From: SZUA-584 sp040768905
GTDB taxonomy: Bacteria > Bacillota > Clostridia > Christensenellales > SZUA-584
DNA length: 64,000 nt
Assembly (NCBI GenBank): GCA_040768905.1
Contig: JAXGMA010000001.1
Location: forward strand, 124,001-188,000
Reading direction: 5' to 3'
The notes beneath the pieces are model-generated. The model was not told the DNA's origin and ran no database searches. It was given only the letters and a program-made list of their open reading frames with translations. This document shows positions 1 to 7,611 of the stretch, in pieces. Position 1 is the stretch's first letter; each line of letters opens with the position of its first letter. Both the position numbers and the translations under genes were made by a program.

Positions 1-50
1 GGTCGCAGTCCCGGAATGCTGCGTTAAAAAGCCGGAAACAAAATTTAGTT

Positions 51-83
51 GCAGACAGAACACAACTAGCTTACGCTGCTTAA
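51..83 (+). other. tmRNA tag-peptide reading frame (ADRTQLAYAA)
   Basis: Ten codons followed by TAA inside the tmRNA encode ADRTQLAYAA. The hydrophobic ending LAYAA is the type of C-terminus recognised by ClpXP-like proteases in known tmRNA tags. The frame begins at GCA right after TAGTT. The sequence is read directly; its role is family knowledge. Confidence 0.9.
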
Positions 84-280
84 TGCAGCGTAATGTCCTG
101 CCGGTGGCTCCCTGAACGCCGGGGCCAGGGCATCATTAACCAGGGGAACCGCCTTTGCAAAGCTTTGAGCTAAGGAGGGGAACATGAAGCTACCGCTCGG
201 CATGACCTGCACATGGGGCGCGCCGTCCGGGAAATCTTAATACCTGTGCTGCACCCGGAGAAAATCTGATTTTGGAACTT

Positions 281-314
281 TCGGACAGGGGTTCGACTCC
301 CCTCGCCTCCACCA
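281..314 (+). other. Candidate attL site in the tmRNA 3' end
   Basis: Tyrosine integrases often use tRNA or tmRNA 3' ends as targets, leaving the RNA gene intact at one junction. Here the T arm and acceptor end lie 132 bases before the integrase start, in the usual orientation. A matching direct repeat marking attR was not found by eye, so the core and the element's far end are unknown. Inferred from position. Confidence 0.55.
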
Positions 315-316
315 AT

Positions 317-341
317 AAACCGCGTAATGACGCGGTTTTTT
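317..341 (+). terminator. Rho-independent terminator after tmRNA
   Basis: AAACCGCGT, a four-base loop and ACGCGGTTT form a 9-bp stem followed by a T run, three bases after the encoded CCA. It would end ssrA transcription. If an element inserted at the tmRNA 3' end, this terminator belongs to the element side of the junction. Confidence 0.85.
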
Positions 342-445
342 AATGCAATCATATCGAAAATAGACAAGAAGTAGACAATTGAGAAATTATGGGTTATAAT
401 CAAATCATAGTAGACATTTTTCTGTTTAAGTGAGGTTTTGTATTT

Positions 446-1579
446 ATGGCTCATGGTTCACTTTTCCAGCTGGTGAATAAAAAATATCGCGTATGTTTTG
501 AATATGGTTTTGATGAAAATAACAGGCGAATTCGAAAACATAAGACTTTCGACTCCAAGAAAGAGGCGGAGCTTGCTTTATCACGTCATAACGTAGCCAT
601 GGAAGATGGTACCGCAGTTCAGCCAAAAGAGGTTACATTAGAAGAATGGATGCAATACTGGTTGAATGAGATGTACGCTCCAAGGGCAGCAGAATCCAGC
701 GTTTACGGTTTTAAAAATATCATTAACCGATATATTATACCGGAAATGGGAAATACCAAATTGCAAAAATTAAAACCAATGATCATTCAAAAATATTATA
801 ACTTTTTAATGAATGAAAAGGGCCTTTCTCCCAATACGGTACATAAACACCATGATGTATTGAACGCCGCACTGAATTCAGCCGTTAAACAAGAATACCT
901 GTACCGCAATCCTATGAGCGGTGTGGAACGCCCAAAAAAAATCAATCATGAAGCAAACGTCTATACCGCCGAACAATTACAAATATTATTTGATAGAATA
1001 AGAGGCAACAGATTGGAGACAATGGTTAAAATAGCGGCTTATTTAGGCCTAAGGCGCGAAGAAATTTGCGGATTGAAATGGGAGGATGTAGACTTGGATA
1101 AGCGTACGATAAAAATTCGCCGGGCGATGACGCAGGTAGGCAGTGAGATTGTTGTAAAAGAGACAAAAACTTATACATCCAACCGGAAACTATATATACC
1201 CGATGGGTTATATATAGTTCTTGAAGAAGAGCAGGAAAAGCAGCAAAAAAACAGGGATTTATTAGGTGAGGCTTGGAACGATACGGGATACGTGATCGTT
1301 TGGGAGGATGGTCACCCATACCGCCCCAATTATTTATCTGAACTTTTTACAAAATTCCTTAATGATAATGGTTTACCTAAAATCGTGCTGCATGAACTTC
1401 GTCATACTTTTGCCAGCCTTTCCAATGAAGCCGGCGTTCAGGAATTTAATATCGGAAAGGCGTTAGGGCATGCAAATGTGAATACGACTAAAAAAATTTA
1501 TACGCATTTGTTTGATGACAAACATACAGCCGCTGTTGATGCCGTTGCTAATTTGATCGATGGAAAGAAGGAAATCTAA
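446..1579 (+). CDS. int: Tyrosine site-specific integrase
   Basis: A 377-residue phage/ICE-type integrase that would recombine the element with the tmRNA attachment site. The N-terminal part (about 1-60) resembles an arm-binding AP2-like domain, followed by a SAM-like core-binding domain (about 62-165) and the catalytic domain. Catalytic residues are visible: Arg203 in LGLRREE, His316 and Arg319 in HELRH, His342 in LGHAN and nucleophile Tyr352 in IYTHLF. Length is normal for the family and the frame is intact, so the enzyme is probably active. It lies just downstream of ssrA and is followed by small decayed ORFs. No clear Shine-Dalgarno site other than GTGAGG upstream. Confidence 0.95.
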   Translation: MAHGSLFQLVNKKYRVCFEYGFDENNRRIRKHKTFDSKKEAELALSRHNVAMEDGTAVQPKEVTLEEWMQYWLNEMYAPRAAESSVYGFKNIINRYIIPEMGNTKLQKLKPMIIQKYYNFLMNEKGLSPNTVHKHHDVLNAALNSAVKQEYLYRNPMSGVERPKKINHEANVYTAEQLQILFDRIRGNRLETMVKIAAYLGLRREEICGLKWEDVDLDKRTIKIRRAMTQVGSEIVVKETKTYTSNRKLYIPDGLYIVLEEEQEKQQKNRDLLGEAWNDTGYVIVWEDGHPYRPNYLSELFTKFLNDNGLPKIVLHELRHTFASLSNEAGVQEFNIGKALGHANVNTTKKIYTHLFDDKHTAAVDAVANLIDGKKEI

Positions 1580-1580
1580 T

Positions 1581-1814
1581 ATGCCGAATAAATATGCCAA
1601 AATGCAAGAAAAAAGATTATAGGAAGAAACCCGTTTGAATACAAACTGATGAAGAAAACGGCATGCTCGATGAATATCTTAGAAAGTATGCAGAAAATGC
1701 ATCACAACAAGAAGCAAATCATACCTTGATGACAGAATGAAGTTTTCCGACGAAGAGAAATTAACGGAAGGACAACGTAAAAACCGTATACTAGAAATGG
1801 CGCGTGAGTTATGA
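1581..1814 (+). pseudogene. Decayed small element gene
   Basis: Directly after the integrase a small protein gene seems to have broken into three frames: MPNKYAKMQEKRL then stop, a second piece reading ENGMLDEYLRKYAENASQQE, and a third starting at 1737 and ending at 1814. The pieces are charged and helical, like small accessory proteins beside ICE integrases. I do not recognise a named family. The function is unknown and the reconstruction is an inference. Confidence 0.4.
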
Positions 1815-1877
1815 GATATGATTGGTAGTAAAAGCAACTAAAAAGTAGTTGCAAATTATTTTAAAGGGGCATATAAT

Positions 1878-2135
1878 ATGGGTAGAAATGATAAGCTTTT
1901 GGAAAGACTAAAAAACAAGCCAAAAGATTTTACTTACGATGAATTAAGGCGTCTTCTTGGAAGCCTGCAATGCATCGAAAACATGGGTGGCAAAACGTCC
2001 GGTTCGCGTACCGCATTTATTCACCAGCCGACAAAAGAAATCTTGAGACTGCACCGGCCGCATCCGAGAAATGAGTTGAAGGCTTATCAAATAGATTTGG
2101 TTTTAAATTTTCTCAAATCGATTGGAGTGATATAA
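1878..2135 (+). CDS. hicA: HicA-family mRNA interferase toxin
   Basis: An 85-residue small basic protein with the HicA layout: an N-terminal helix, the DELRRLLGSLQC segment, then GSRTAFIHQPTKE and a short basic LHRPHPRNELKAYQ stretch leading to a C-terminal helix. HicA toxins cleave mRNA and are neutralised by HicB. The usual catalytic His may be one of those in FIHQP or LHRPHP; I cannot assign it. An AAAGGGG ribosome site precedes the ATG. The stop codon abuts the start of hicB, so the pair is one transcription unit. It probably stabilises the integrated element. Confidence 0.85.
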   Translation: MGRNDKLLERLKNKPKDFTYDELRRLLGSLQCIENMGGKTSGSRTAFIHQPTKEILRLHRPHPRNELKAYQIDLVLNFLKSIGVI

Positions 2136-2468
2136 GTGAAAAACATGATGGAATACAAAGATTATTTCGCACACATTGAGTATAGCGATGAGGACAACTG
2201 TTTTTATGGAACAATCGCCGGTATCGCCGATATAATTAGCTTTGAAGGAAATAATACTAAGGAATTAAAAGAAGCCTTTATTGAGGCGGTGGAAGATTAT
2301 CTTTACATGTGCGAAAGAATGGGGAAGGAACCGCAAAAAGCCTATAAGGGTAGCTTTAATGTACGCATTGATCCCGAACTGCATAAACGTGCAGTTATGA
2401 TTGCCGCTTCGAATGGTATTTCGTTAAACCAGCTGGTGGAAAAAGCCGTCGAAAGTTATGTAAAATAA
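2136..2468 (+). CDS. hicB: HicB-family antitoxin
   Basis: A 110-residue protein with the HicB partially degraded RNase-H-like fold (YFAHIEYSDEDNCFYGTIAGI, about residues 9-29) and a C-terminal ribbon-helix-helix DNA-binding segment (FNVRIDPELHKRAVMIAASN, about 77-96). It should bind HicA and autoregulate the operon. The frame opens with GTG at 2136, immediately after the hicA stop; ATG at 2145 is an alternative. Both genes are intact although neighbours have decayed, as expected for an addiction module. Confidence 0.85.
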   Translation: MKNMMEYKDYFAHIEYSDEDNCFYGTIAGIADIISFEGNNTKELKEAFIEAVEDYLYMCERMGKEPQKAYKGSFNVRIDPELHKRAVMIAASNGISLNQLVEKAVESYVK

Positions 2469-2531
2469 TCTTTATGGCTAAATAACCTTTGTTTTTCATA
2501 TTATAAATCATAATTGATCAATTCTATATTG

Positions 2532-2708
2532 TTATCGAATTATTTCAAGATTATTTGTCAGATTAGGCTCATCTTCCTTAATGTTTTCTTTTTCGGCTTG
2601 GGTATCATTGATAATAATTGTTTCAGCAACAATTTGGGCTTTTTCTAATTCTCCGATTACATCGGTGATTGTATTGAAGAGTTTTAAATAAGCTTGCTTA
2701 TAATCCAT
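2532..2708 (-). CDS. Small acidic element protein (58 aa)
   Basis: A 58-residue frame on the minus strand, starting MDYKQAYLKLFNTITDVI and ending LTNNLEIIR. Proteins with this opening are common in Firmicute phages and integrative elements, but I know no function for them. It lies divergent to the Xre regulator, and the paired palindromes at 2727-2803 sit in the shared intergenic region, so the regulator probably controls it. A GGGGG ribosome site lies 11 bases upstream of the ATG. Too short for standard ORF cut-offs. Confidence 0.65.
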   Translation of the reverse strand: MDYKQAYLKLFNTITDVIGELEKAQIVAETIIINDTQAEKENIKEDEPNLTNNLEIIR

Positions 2709-2726
2709 AATTTATATCCCCCACCA

Positions 2727-2748
2727 ATTGCACTAATATAAGTGCAAT
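2727..2748. promoter_or_regulatory. Palindromic operator 1 upstream of the Xre regulator
   Basis: ATTGCACT, six bases, AGTGCAAT: perfect 8-base arms. The TTGCAC at 2728 also looks like a -35 element with TATAAC at 2749 (15-base spacing), so a bound repressor would cover a promoter. The same arms recur at 2783-2803. Operator function is inferred. Confidence 0.7.
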
Positions 2749-2782
2749 TATAACAGAATTATCCTGTATGCTCAATATAAAA

Positions 2783-2803
2783 ATTGCACTAAATTAAGTG
2801 CAG
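2783..2803. promoter_or_regulatory. Palindromic operator 2 upstream of the Xre regulator
   Basis: ATTGCACTAA, one base, TTAAGTGCAG repeats the half-sites of operator 1, 56 bases away centre to centre. It lies just before the Xre gene and its ribosome site, a typical place for autorepression. Binding is inferred. Confidence 0.7.
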
Positions 2804-2818
2804 AAGGGCGTGGGATTT

Positions 2819-3043
2819 TTGAATTATAATTATGACCGGTTGATGGGAGAGAATATTCGGATAATTCGTGAGAAGAAAAATTTAACGCAAGAACAATTAG
2901 CCGCAAAATTACAGGTGTCAGGATGTGATATTACCAGAAGTTCTTTGGCCAAAATTGAAGTAGGACAACGCCATATATATTCCTGGGAAATCAAGGCTAT
3001 AAAAAAAGCATTAGACATTTTGTATGATCAATTATTTGTTTGA
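2819..3043 (+). CDS. Xre-family helix-turn-helix regulator
   Basis: A 74-residue cI/Xre-type DNA-binding protein. The helix-turn-helix runs from about residue 9 (NIRIIREKKNLTQEQLAAKL) with the ITRSSLAKIEVGQR recognition segment. TTG at 2819 is preferred as start because AGAAGGG lies 10 bases upstream; ATG at 2843 is an alternative, and an earlier GTG at 2798 would fall inside operator 2. It likely binds the two palindromes upstream and controls itself and the divergent small gene, acting as the element's regulatory switch. Confidence 0.8.
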   Translation: MNYNYDRLMGENIRIIREKKNLTQEQLAAKLQVSGCDITRSSLAKIEVGQRHIYSWEIKAIKKALDILYDQLFV

Positions 3044-3054
3044 TAATCGGTATA

Positions 3055-4308
3055 TTAAGTTATAATACTTCTCTCGAGCCATGCTTGAAATTCTTCAAGG
3101 CTGATTTCTTGCGCGAGACATTTTTTACGCATTACTTGCGCTTTTTCTCCCCATAAGCTAAATTGCTGTTTTGTGAGTGAACCATAATGCAAGCGAGCGT
3201 TTAAACGCTTATACATTTTTTTATATGCTATTTGTGCAGGTTCAGTTTTTATTCTATCCTCATATTTTTTTGAAGCTCCAATTTTTGAACAAGGGCGAGA
3301 TTCACCAATCATAATGCGGTCACAATATATGCTATCCCTTCTACCGCTTGGTACAAAAAACTCACCACAATGATTACACTTTCTAAGAGGTATATCTAAT
3401 AGTACCATTTTAATTAACTCATAGCGCATTAAGTCGTTTATATCATTTATTTCAACTACTTCATATAAATGTGTATTTGATTCTGCTATCGAATTTATAA
3501 TTAAATCTATATTTTCAAATGGAAGGTCAACTTTACCACGAATCCGCATTTTAGTTTTAAATGAAGTTAAAGTATAACTAGTGTTAAGCCTATTTCTATT
3601 TTTTTGTATGTTATTTTTAGTATTTTTAATTAAATGATTATTAAATAATTCAAGCAAATAAAGTTTTTGATCGGGTTTTAGTTTTTTTACATCAACATTA
3701 TTGAAATTATTATAAATGAAGTCAAATTGCTGATATAAAATTTCTCGTTTTTCTTTTATATCTAGTAATACAGCTGTTATCAAAAATTCATAGTAATCTC
3801 TCATTTTTTCTATAGTTAAAGGAATAGGATCACCTATAATTCCATCAACCAAATCATTATTATCTTCATCATCATAAATTTCTTTATCTTTAAATATATA
3901 ATAACCTGGAAAAAAAGGTTTGAATAAATCAACATCAAACATAGTATCGGTTTTTGGAAGTGACAATATTTCAATAGGAGCTATAATAGATTTGTTTTTC
4001 CACGCATTAAGCATCGCTTTAATTAATATTTGCGAATGAAAGTGTAAATATGGGCAAAAAGAATCAATTTTTGTTAAAATTCTATTTAAAACATCTATAA
4101 ACATATTATCATCAATAGCAAATGAGTCTGTGAGATTTAGTTTAGCCAGACTTTGATACTCGTAATTAATAGCCTTCAAATCAAACCATAAGTAATTAGC
4201 AAGATGTGTCCCTAGTGGATAAGTACATCCTGTATAATTACCAATATCTCTTTCGTCATAGTAAAGCTCAATGATGTTTTCATTTGTTAACTGAGCAAAA
4301 GCCGACAA
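3055..4308 (-). CDS. Protein of unknown function with C-terminal zinc-ribbon (DUF6076-like)
   Basis: A 417-residue protein. The N-terminal 290 residues are helical and unrecognised. Around residue 320 lies CNHCGEFFVPSGRRDSIYC, followed by a further Cys in RPCSKIG: a four-cysteine zinc site like that of DUF6076 and related proteins found in mobile elements. The gene is strongly AT-rich compared with the chromosomal part of the window and converges on the Xre gene with 11 bases between stops. It could be a nucleic-acid-binding accessory protein. The family assignment is from memory of the Cys pattern; function unknown. Confidence 0.6.
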   Translation of the reverse strand: MSAFAQLTNENIIELYYDERDIGNYTGCTYPLGTHLANYLWFDLKAINYEYQSLAKLNLTDSFAIDDNMFIDVLNRILTKIDSFCPYLHFHSQILIKAMLNAWKNKSIIAPIEILSLPKTDTMFDVDLFKPFFPGYYIFKDKEIYDDEDNNDLVDGIIGDPIPLTIEKMRDYYEFLITAVLLDIKEKREILYQQFDFIYNNFNNVDVKKLKPDQKLYLLELFNNHLIKNTKNNIQKNRNRLNTSYTLTSFKTKMRIRGKVDLPFENIDLIINSIAESNTHLYEVVEINDINDLMRYELIKMVLLDIPLRKCNHCGEFFVPSGRRDSIYCDRIMIGESRPCSKIGASKKYEDRIKTEPAQIAYKKMYKRLNARLHYGSLTKQQFSLWGEKAQVMRKKCLAQEISLEEFQAWLERSIIT

Positions 4309-4485
4309 ATAACATCGTTCCCTTCTAGAAAATACATATTATCCAAAATGGATATAGAGATAAGTCATATATTAATGGTACCATATATCTTGACGAGTGT
4401 AAATGAACATATTAGTGTATTATTAGATAGGTTATCATTACAAAAAACATTATGGATTAGAAATTGAAAGGAATTAAAAAACGTT

Positions 4486-4691
4486 ATGAGAGAACAGATT
4501 TATAATCTGAATGAACTTCCTGTTACATTTCCGCTGAACAAGTTTCTTCCGTACTAGGCATCTCGCGTGCAGGCGCATATGAATTGCTTAACAGCAAAGG
4601 GTTTCCAACAATACGGATTGGAAAACGATTAGTAGTCCCCAAAGAACGCTTTATTAAATGGATGGATCAGCAAAGCGGCGGTATTGCATGA
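4486..4691 (+). pseudogene. xis: Excisionase / AlpA-like helix-turn-helix protein, frameshifted
   Basis: MREQIYNLNELPVTF is followed after a frame change by AEQVSSVLGISRAGAYELL and SKGFPTIRIGKRLVVPKERF, ending at TGA 4689-4691. Joined, these give the winged-helix layout of Tn916-type excisionases (HTH_17). Adding one base near 4530 restores the frame, so a single-base deletion is the simplest cause. No slippery heptamer is visible. Loss of the excisionase would trap the element, unless the break is a sequencing error. The next gene starts inside its stop codon (ATGA). Confidence 0.8.
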
Positions 4692-4861
4692 ATTCAACGC
4701 GGCTTGATAATACCAGAATATGGTTATCGAGTAATGAAAAAGCCTTGGTAATAAAACCAGGCTCTTTAACAGATGATCCAATAGCTGGAGCTATTGATAT
4801 CTTATCTCGAAAATTAAGTATATCAAATGCTCCGCAAAAAAACATTTTAAACGGAGGATGA
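4688..4861 (+). CDS. Small protein between excisionase and ATPase genes (57 aa)
   Basis: MNSTRLDNTRIW to KNILNGG, 57 residues, overlapping the excisionase stop by ATGA and the ATPase start by another ATGA. Such tight coupling argues that it is a real operon member. Hydrophilic, no motif recognised. It may correspond to the short linker proteins seen before RepA-like ATPases in Firmicute elements; that is a guess. Confidence 0.55.
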   Translation: MNSTRLDNTRIWLSSNEKALVIKPGSLTDDPIAGAIDILSRKLSISNAPQKNILNGG

Positions 4862-5822
4862 AAATGAATGATGCTCCAAAGAAACTAAAAATAATCAATA
4901 TGGCTAATGTCGAGCCGAAACAGGTGATATGGCTATGGTATCCATATATACCATATGGAAAGATAACGATTGTACAAGGCGACCCTGGTGAAGGTAAAAC
5001 CACTTTTATATTACAGCTTGCAGCTTTACTATCGAAGGCAATAAATTACCATCTGACTCGGAAGAACGTGAACCCATCAACATTATATACCAGACAGCAG
5101 AAGATGGCTTGGAAGATACAATCAAACCACGTTTAATACAAGCAGATGCTGATTGTAATAAAATCCTGGTTATTGATGAAAGTGAGGCCGGATTATCCAT
5201 GTCCGATGTACGTATAGTACAGGCAATAAAAGAAACCAAAGCAAAACTTGTAATTTTAGACCCCATTCAAGCTTATCTGGGAGCAGAAGTGGATATGCAC
5301 AGGGCAAATGAAATTCGGCCGATTCTTAAACGATTGGGGGCTGTGGCAGAGGATAATAATTGTGCAATCGTGCTTATTGGCCATATGAATAAAGCCTATG
5401 GCGCAAAATCCACCTATAGAGGTTTGGGATCAATAGATTTTCAAGCAGCCGCAAGAAGTGTTTTAATTGTTGGAAGAATCAAAGATAATCCTACGATTCG
5501 GGTAATTGCTCACGACAAAAGCAGCCTGGCGCCTGAAGGAATGTCAATTGCTTTTGAACTCACCCGCGAGGATGGATTTAAATGGATAGGGCATTATGAT
5601 ATTAGTCCTGAAGAGTTATTAACCGGTACTATTCAGGAAAGCAAGCTTGATAAAGCAGAAACTCTTTTGCAGGGTATTCTTGCTGCCGGAAGAGTATTAC
5701 AGTGCGATGTTATTACAAAAGCGAATACATTGAGTATTTCAAAGCGAGTATTGGATCAAGCCAAGAAGAACATTGGCGTAAAATCTCTTAAATCCGGGAA
5801 CAAATGGTATTGGCAGCTATAA
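4858..5822 (+). pseudogene. RecA-fold replication ATPase (AAA_25 / RepA-like), frameshifted
   Basis: The first frame carries the Walker A motif (VQGDPGEGKTTFILQLAALL); after about 5040 the reading shifts and resumes as SDSEEREPINIIYQTAEDGLE, then ILVIDESEAG, LVILDPIQAYLGAE (Walker B) and IGHMNKAYGAKSTYRGLGS. Together this is a hexameric RecA-like ATPase, the type that acts as a replicative helicase (RepA) in plasmids and elements. A single missing base near 5040 explains the break. From 5109 the second frame can be read independently but lacks Walker A. Probably dead unless the assembly is wrong. Confidence 0.8.
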
Positions 5823-5828
5823 AACTTT

Positions 5829-5887
5829 AATTCAAGGTTGCAAGGTTGCATTGTTTATAAGAACTTGCAATGTTGCAACCTTGAATT
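5829..5887. terminator. Long imperfect hairpin after the ATPase gene
   Basis: AATTCAAGGTTGCAA pairs with TTGCAACCTTGAATT; the stem continues after two mismatches with a TTGCA match, about 20 bp around a 16-base loop. It starts seven bases after the ATPase stop and has no strong T tail. It could be a terminator or a replication-origin structure; the internal GGTTGCA direct repeat favours keeping the second option open. Confidence 0.55.
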
Positions 5888-6008
5888 TAGAGATTAATAC
5901 CAGTTTTCCTTCTTCCTTTTCGGCTGGTGATTTAAATACAGCGAATGAGTAAATAAAAATTTATTAATTTCATAACCAAATAATTATATAAAAAAGTGAG
6001 GGAACCAT

Positions 6009-6896
6009 ATGACCGTAATAAAACTAGGAATCGATAATGGAAACTATAACACCAAATCATCGGAGCGCATGCTCTATGCATCGGGATTCACGATGAGTGA
6101 CAAAGAGTTCATCACAGATGATATGCAGCTGTTCTATGATGGCAAGTTTTATGCTATTGGCGGAAAGCGTATGAACTTTCAACAGGACAAAACAAAGGAG
6201 CTGGATGCCTTCATACTGTCACTGACCGCTATTGCATATGCGATGAAGCGCGCAGATATATCATCCGCAGAAATATTGCTCGGTGTTGGCCTTCCTATCG
6301 ACACTTATGGAACACAAAAAGAAGCTTTCCGTCAATACTTCCTGCGCGGAAACATCCGGTTTGAATTCGAAGGAGCTTCATACTTTTGCCGCATCATGGA
6401 CTGTAAGGTGTTCGCCCAGGGGCATGCAGCAGTCTGCAAATACTACCAGCAGCTAAAGGGATACAACAACATAACGCTTGTGGATATTGGCGGGTATACA
6501 GTGGACATCCTCACGTTGCATGACTTCAAGGTTGACCGTGGAAGCTGCGTCAGCCTGCGCATGGGCACGATCATACTGTTCAATGCCATACGTGAAGAAT
6601 TGCAGCAGGAGAATATCATTATTTCCGATACACATATTACAGACGCTATTCAGGGATGTTTGCAGCATGTGGATAAGGACAAAATTCTGATCATTATTGA
6701 ACGGCGTATGCAACATTATATCAGAGAGCTTCTTAACGCCTTGCGTGAGCGCGGCCTTGATCTCAAACTGCCCATAGTATTTGCTGGTGGTGGTGCAGAG
6801 ATGTATGGTAACAGGTTGCACAGTGCCGAGGTTTATACAATTGGTATTCTTGACCGATTCGCTAACGCTGAGGGATACAAACTCCTACTGGGTTAA
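6009..6896 (+). CDS. parM: ParM/StbA-like actin-fold ATPase
   Basis: A 295-residue actin-like protein, the normal size for plasmid segregation ATPases. The phosphate-1 loop is LGIDNGNYNTKS (about 6-17), phosphate-2 is VDIGGYTVDILT (about 158-169) and the adenosine loop is IVFAGGGAEMY (about 256-266). Family members form filaments that push plasmid copies apart. A GTGAGGGA ribosome site precedes the ATG. The next gene starts five bases after the stop and has the size of a ParR adaptor. In an integrated element the system would act on a circular replicating form, or stabilise the excised element. Confidence 0.85.
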   Translation: MTVIKLGIDNGNYNTKSSERMLYASGFTMSDKEFITDDMQLFYDGKFYAIGGKRMNFQQDKTKELDAFILSLTAIAYAMKRADISSAEILLGVGLPIDTYGTQKEAFRQYFLRGNIRFEFEGASYFCRIMDCKVFAQGHAAVCKYYQQLKGYNNITLVDIGGYTVDILTLHDFKVDRGSCVSLRMGTIILFNAIREELQQENIIISDTHITDAIQGCLQHVDKDKILIIIERRMQHYIRELLNALRERGLDLKLPIVFAGGGAEMYGNRLHSAEVYTIGILDRFANAEGYKLLLG

Positions 6897-6900
6897 CATC

Positions 6901-7194
6901 ATGCGTGAAAGACGATATCTGACATTTGATATAAATAACCCGCGCCATATGGAAGCGCTAAAGCTGTTTTCAGCACAGCCAGATAAAGGGCGCAGTGAAT
7001 TCGTTATCGATTGTATTCTAAAAACGCAACAGGAAAATCGTTTGGAAGAAGTCATTCGGCATACCATCATAGAATCGTTATCAGGCCTTACAGTAACCGC
7101 TCCAGGTAAATTAGATGCTTCATCTGAATTGCAGCCAACAAAGAACATAACTGAATTACCAGAGGCACTTTTATATGCAATGGATGATATATAA
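6901..7194 (+). CDS. parR: ParR-like partner of the actin ATPase
   Basis: A 97-residue protein (MRERRYLTFDINNPRHMEAL) with an N-terminal RYLTFDINN strand of the kind found in ribbon-helix-helix DNA-binding adaptors, and an acidic, flexible C-terminal third. Size, position and one-operon spacing with the ParM-like gene suggest it binds a centromere site and couples DNA to the filament. Two near-identical palindromic 14-mers start right at its stop codon and are good candidates for that site. Assignment rests mainly on context. Confidence 0.65.
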   Translation: MRERRYLTFDINNPRHMEALKLFSAQPDKGRSEFVIDCILKTQQENRLEEVIRHTIIESLSGLTVTAPGKLDASSELQPTKNITELPEALLYAMDDI

Positions 7195-7250
7195 ACCATA
7201 ATGGTGCAAATATTACGGTTTTCGTAGGTATATGCACCATAACGGTGCAT
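7195..7250. repeat. Paired palindromic 14-mers, candidate centromere or operator
   Basis: ACCATAATGGTGCA at 7195-7208 and ACCATAACGGTGCA at 7236-7249 differ by one base and lie 41 bases apart, about four helical turns. Each contains its own inverted symmetry (ACCAT/ATGGT; CACC/GGTG). The position just after the ParR-like gene suggests a parC-type centromere or an operator. Function is inferred. Confidence 0.6.
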
Positions 7251-7336
7251 TTAATTGCAAAAATGCGCTGAAAGAATTAATAACAGGCGTATCGGAAATG
7301 GCCAATGAAGAGAGATTTAAAGAAAGATTCTTATAG
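7232..7336 (+). CDS. Possible 34-aa peptide
   Basis: A short frame, MHHNGAFNCKNALKEL to FKERFL, starts inside the second palindrome. Composition is protein-like (amphipathic, charged), but there is no ribosome site and no recognised family. It may be the tail of a decayed gene. Low confidence. Confidence 0.2.
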   Translation: MHHNGAFNCKNALKELITGVSEMANEERFKERFL

Positions 7337-7439
7337 TAAGAATGGAAGTGTACTCCCTTCCGGCAGCCATGATTGATATTACATGCAGGTATTAAAAATC
7401 TCATCTTGAAGAATAAAAACATTCGTCCTGCTGGAAAGG

Positions 7440-7556
7440 AATATTCTTTTTCCAGTCGGTACATGGCTCCCAAAGGGAGGCCAGCTTCCTGTTTGTAAAG
7501 CCACAAGGCTTATAAAACAGAGCTTGGGCAGGAGAGAAACCCTCCTTGCATCCTCC
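7440..7556 (+). other. Candidate oriT region
   Basis: The 275 bases before the MobC-like gene are free of convincing genes and contain several short inverted repeats, for example AAAGCCACAAGGCTT and GAGGGAG-like arms around CAGGAGAGAAACCCTCCT. Mobilization operons normally carry oriT directly upstream of mobC and the relaxase. I cannot identify the nic sequence, so this is positional inference only. Confidence 0.35.
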
Positions 7557-7584
7557 TTTTTGCGCATCTGCAGAGATGCAAAAA
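7557..7584. terminator. Bidirectional hairpin before the mobilization genes
   Basis: TTTTTGC, GCATCT, loop, AGATGC, AAAAA: a short strong stem with T and A runs on both sides, able to terminate in either direction. It could equally be part of oriT. Confidence 0.5.
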
Positions 7585-7611
7585 TTACAAGCCAGTTCAA
7601 AGAGGTATAAA

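Larger units (their letters stand above)
1..314 (+). ncRNA. ssrA: tmRNA (transfer-messenger RNA), 5' end cut by the window edge
   Basis: tmRNA rescues ribosomes stalled on broken mRNA by acting first as an alanyl-tRNA and then as a short template that adds a degradation tag. The 3' end shows a complete T arm (GGGGTTCGACTCCCC) and an acceptor strand ending in an encoded CCA at 312-314. The resume codon GCA at 51 follows TAGTT, the arrangement seen in other tmRNAs. Roughly the first 40 bases must lie before the window. The integrase gene downstream points to this 3' end as an integration target. Identification is firm; the exact 5' boundary is not visible. Confidence 0.95.

Noticed and set aside
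4858..5822. Programmed frameshift in the RecA-fold ATPase gene
   Set aside because: No slippery heptamer or following structure near 5040; a single-base deletion explains the break more simply.
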